Shown here piece by piece: positions 59,805 to 64,000 of a stretch of 64,000 bases of DNA (positions are counted from its first letter, which is position 1; each line of letters starts with the position of its first letter). Below the pieces are notes generated by a model. It made no database searches. It was not told where the DNA came from and was given only the letters and a program-made list of their open reading frames with translations. The position numbers and the translations under genes are program-made. Origin of the DNA: Pachyseris speciosa (Eukaryota; Cnidaria; Anthozoa; Scleractinia; Pachyseridae); NCBI GenBank assembly GCA_016490735.1, contig JAEMWC010000014.1:1972501-2036500 (forward strand), written 5' to 3'.

Positions 59805-62527
59805 ATTAGTACTGATTTATTGTCCTTTTCCTTTTAAGAATGTTCATTAGTTAGTTGTCATGCGTGTGGAATGTATTTCAGCGTGTCAGTCGAGTAATTT
59901 GTCTTCCAGTATTTAAGCTCGTGTAATTATTTTCAGTTTCCCTTTTCGCCTTTCGCTTTTACAAGCAGTTTCGTTAGTCCGAGAGCAGTTTCGCCGTTGT
60001 GCATTCTTTTACTCCTATCGCAGTTCCAGTGCAGCTTAATCACCCAGCTACTAACGAATAAGTGTCGTTTTTGCCGAGTTTTCCGCCCGTTCTAGTATAC
60101 TTTGTAACATTCTTTTATTTGTTGCATTTTAGTTTAACCGCTTTTCAAGTACCTCCTTGGATAATCGCTTTACAACGTCTACCCCCATTAAAGCGCGTTA
60201 AAAACCATATGCTGGATTGTTTTTCTCCCTTGTGGAAGTTACATCGCCTTCGCTGTAACTAGTATTATCTGAGCGTTCGTGTACTGACCACCTATTGTCG
60301 GATTAACTTGTTTAAAGTAGCCTGCGTGCAGACGTTTCCTATTTCCTTTGTTGTACGCGGAAATCGAGATCACTGAAAATTGAGCGTAATTTGTCACATT
60401 CTGCATTAAAAGCCTCCGTCGTAGAAGACAACGCATAAGCGCGATGCAACATTGTTTTTAACAGTCTTTGTAACGTTTATCAGTATGACTCTTAAAATGC
60501 ATGTACGCGGAAAAGGGACAAAAAAGAGCAATAGGAAACGTCTGCACGCGGGATAGCTAAACTGAGGCAATTATCTTTATTAAAGTTAGTTACTTTGCTG
60601 TTTTTAAGTGGAGATTGAACGGGGAAGCATTTTACTTTCATCGTCACAGTAACACTAATTCCAAACCAACAAAAGGTGAAGGGAAAGTGTTTCCACGCCT
60701 TTTCCTCTATCTGTGTATGTCTTTGATTTCTTCGTTTGCAACTACATATCACGCTTAGCAAATGTTCAAAGTAAGTAAAGTTAATTTGAAAATCAGAACA
60801 AATACTTTATATGCAGGGTGTTGTGAGACTTTCAATTTGCATTATTCCAAATTGAGACTGCGTTCAGCATCACCTTCTTTAGTGCTCTTATTTACTCCTG
60901 CGTGGGTCTCTCGCACTGGGAAAATGTCTCACAAAGCGTGCGTAAATGGGCCGCCGGCACTATAGAATGAACTAGACCAGAAATTCACACAATGACCTTG
61001 AATTTTTTTCAGGTAATCGAAGAAAGACATGTTCTTCTAAAAAGCAAAGGCGACTTGGAGACCGACGTAAGATCAAAAGAAAGTGGTAACGTAAAAAAGG
61101 AAACAAACAAACAAACAAACAAAAAACAAAACGGTGAAGAATAAACTGTCTGAGTTTGTTTTTCTGTGCATAACCCGAATGAAATCTCAAGATCCTTGCG
61201 TACGGATTGACTTGAAGTTAGAAGAAAATCGAGGGACAGATAGTTACGAGCAAGTTACGGGTCATTCTCGTCCTCAGAGCCTTCGCGTAGTTTAATTGTA
61301 GAACGAAAGAAGTACCGCTGGAAAAAAATCGCAGACGCTGGGTACTAGGATACTATCGTGTTTTATTTATTTAGTTTTCCTCGGAAACAAATTCAAATTC
61401 CGCTCTGTTTAGCAACGTTGCAGTTACATTGTTGGCAAAATTGTCAATACCATACAGTAATGCCACATCTCTAACCATTTTTGTCCACTCTTTCGCATCA
61501 TGCAAGCGTTTCATCTATGGGAATGCAAGTTTTGAACTGACTAAGCAATTTTTCACCTGAGCAAAAGAAGCCTTTCCTTTTGACAAGATAACAAATTGCA
61601 GAGTATTCAACCGAAAAATTTTGCTGATTGCAAACCGCCCCAGTTTACGACTTCCCTGCGACCGAAAGGTTTCACATTGTTATTTCAAATCGCGATATAA
61701 AATGAGAACTTGATATGTCCGCGGTAATCGCGATAGTCGGGATGTTTCATTCGTAGGGACTCGAATATTTATGATTAAAACAAAGACAGGTTACTTACAA
61801 GATGGACTCGTAAACTCCGTTGTCCGGGCTGTCCAGATAGCGCTTTCCGTGTACTGTACTTGCAGTTCCATGGAAACAGACTTACAGAATGTGGTGACGT
61901 CATAAACAAACAATGGCGTCATCTGATCACTTCGACCTGTGCACGCGCAACGTTTCGTCATCAAATACGATTTGGTTAATTTCGACTGCCAGGAAACCCG
62001 CTAAAAATTGAAAGAAAAAATAAATCTCGTTTGGCTCCTAGGCCAGTGCATAATTTCTACTTTTCGTAATAGATAGAGAGACTTTCGTCTGACCTTGGAA
62101 AACGGTTTACCGCAAGTGTTCACAGTTTGTTTCATCCGCCTCTAGTTTAAAAGTTCAGAGCAGTTTTCCAGCACATAATGCCCTACTATGGAAGAGATAT
62201 TTCAACTGCCCAATTACACTGCTTAAAACAGGGTGATGTAATAGCGAAATATTGATTGATTTCACCATCGCCTGATGAAGACCAGCAGTATAGCGGTATT
62301 GACACAATTATTGGTTCATTTAATAATGGTAATCGGACTTCGTGTCATACAATACAGGGGTAATTGTGCTCGCAATTTCAAATCAGCCTCGCGCTACGCG
62401 CTCGGCCAATTTGAAATCACTCGCCCGATTACTCGGGCTGAATTGTACTCCACTCAGTCCTATGACCATTACTAAATGAACCAATACAACGGGTGATTAA
62501 AATGAAAATTTATTCCTGAAAATGTTC
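59805..62527. repeat. 5.9-kb family unit, copy U4 (internally deleted)
   Basis: Follows U3 in tandem. It lacks the LINE fragment, shares GTTGTGAGACTTTCAATTTG with U1, and jumps at about 62085 from the unit middle through ~180 bp of new sequence to the terminal ribozyme half and MITE. Confidence 0.8.
62272..62297 (+). ncRNA. Hammerhead ribozyme 5' half, U4
   Basis: Same CTGATGA plus stem II half as in U2 and U3, again followed by ATTGACAC and the MITE. Confidence 0.6.

Positions 62528-64000
<1,473 letters not shown>

Overview
This is animal nuclear DNA, most likely from an anthozoan cnidarian such as a stony coral. That assignment is inferred from the mix of transposon families, not from a host gene: I see no confident ordinary host protein-coding gene. 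The window is almost entirely nested and duplicated mobile DNA.

Layout. Positions 1-1412 are repeat sequence with a 386-bp MITE. Positions 1413-37121 form one composite PIF/Harbinger transposon, bounded by short inverted repeats and a TTA target duplication. Its unoccupied site survives in a paralogous copy at 45706-45708. The left end holds the start of the Harbinger transposase (1630-2150) and the right end holds the Myb/SANT-like partner gene (36413-36949). Nested inside are: (a) a ~22-kb Polinton/Maverick (adintovirus-like) element, 2090-24386, with 866-bp terminal inverted repeats; it is itself interrupted by a 5'-truncated LINE at about 10350-12393; (b) a complete DIRS-type tyrosine-recombinase retrotransposon, 24452-28968, minus strand; (c) a P-element/THAP9-like transposase, 30249-32453, minus strand; (d) about 4 kb of non-coding DNA with hairpin repeats.

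The Polinton encodes a replication module (family-B polymerase fused to an SF1 helicase and a GIY-YIG nuclease, a VRR-type nuclease, an HNH nuclease) and an integrase. It also encodes a virion module: A32-type packaging ATPase, double-jelly-roll major capsid, penton, adenain-like protease, a GG-motif minor virion protein, a PLA2 protein and collagen-like tail-fibre proteins. A VLTF3-like transcription factor is also present. Nearly every gene start lies in a constrained motif, T(C/A)TAA, then 8 nt, then TATATG, with the last ATG as start codon. The only two genes with neither this motif nor any ATG are the protease and the integrase. Each lies in the -1 frame of the gene before it, across an in-register slippery heptamer. 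For the integrase, a 10-bp stem begins 7 nt downstream. I propose that both enzymes are made by -1 ribosomal frameshifting. Several other genes carry single-base frameshifts or stops, so the copy is decayed or contains indel errors.

Positions 37125-64000 are a mosaic of segmental duplications. A block with a dead BEL/Pao integrase end (37125-39340) recurs at 45709-47930. A ~5.9-kb unit occurs as four copies (40118-43047, 47971-53840, 53841-59804, 59805-62527) and carries Penelope-like GIY-YIG ends, split hammerhead-ribozyme halves, a 650-bp fold-back element and LINE fragments. There is one tRNA-like sequence (43166-43236) and one L1-type ORF1 (43989-44732). The window ends in a (GA)n microsatellite.
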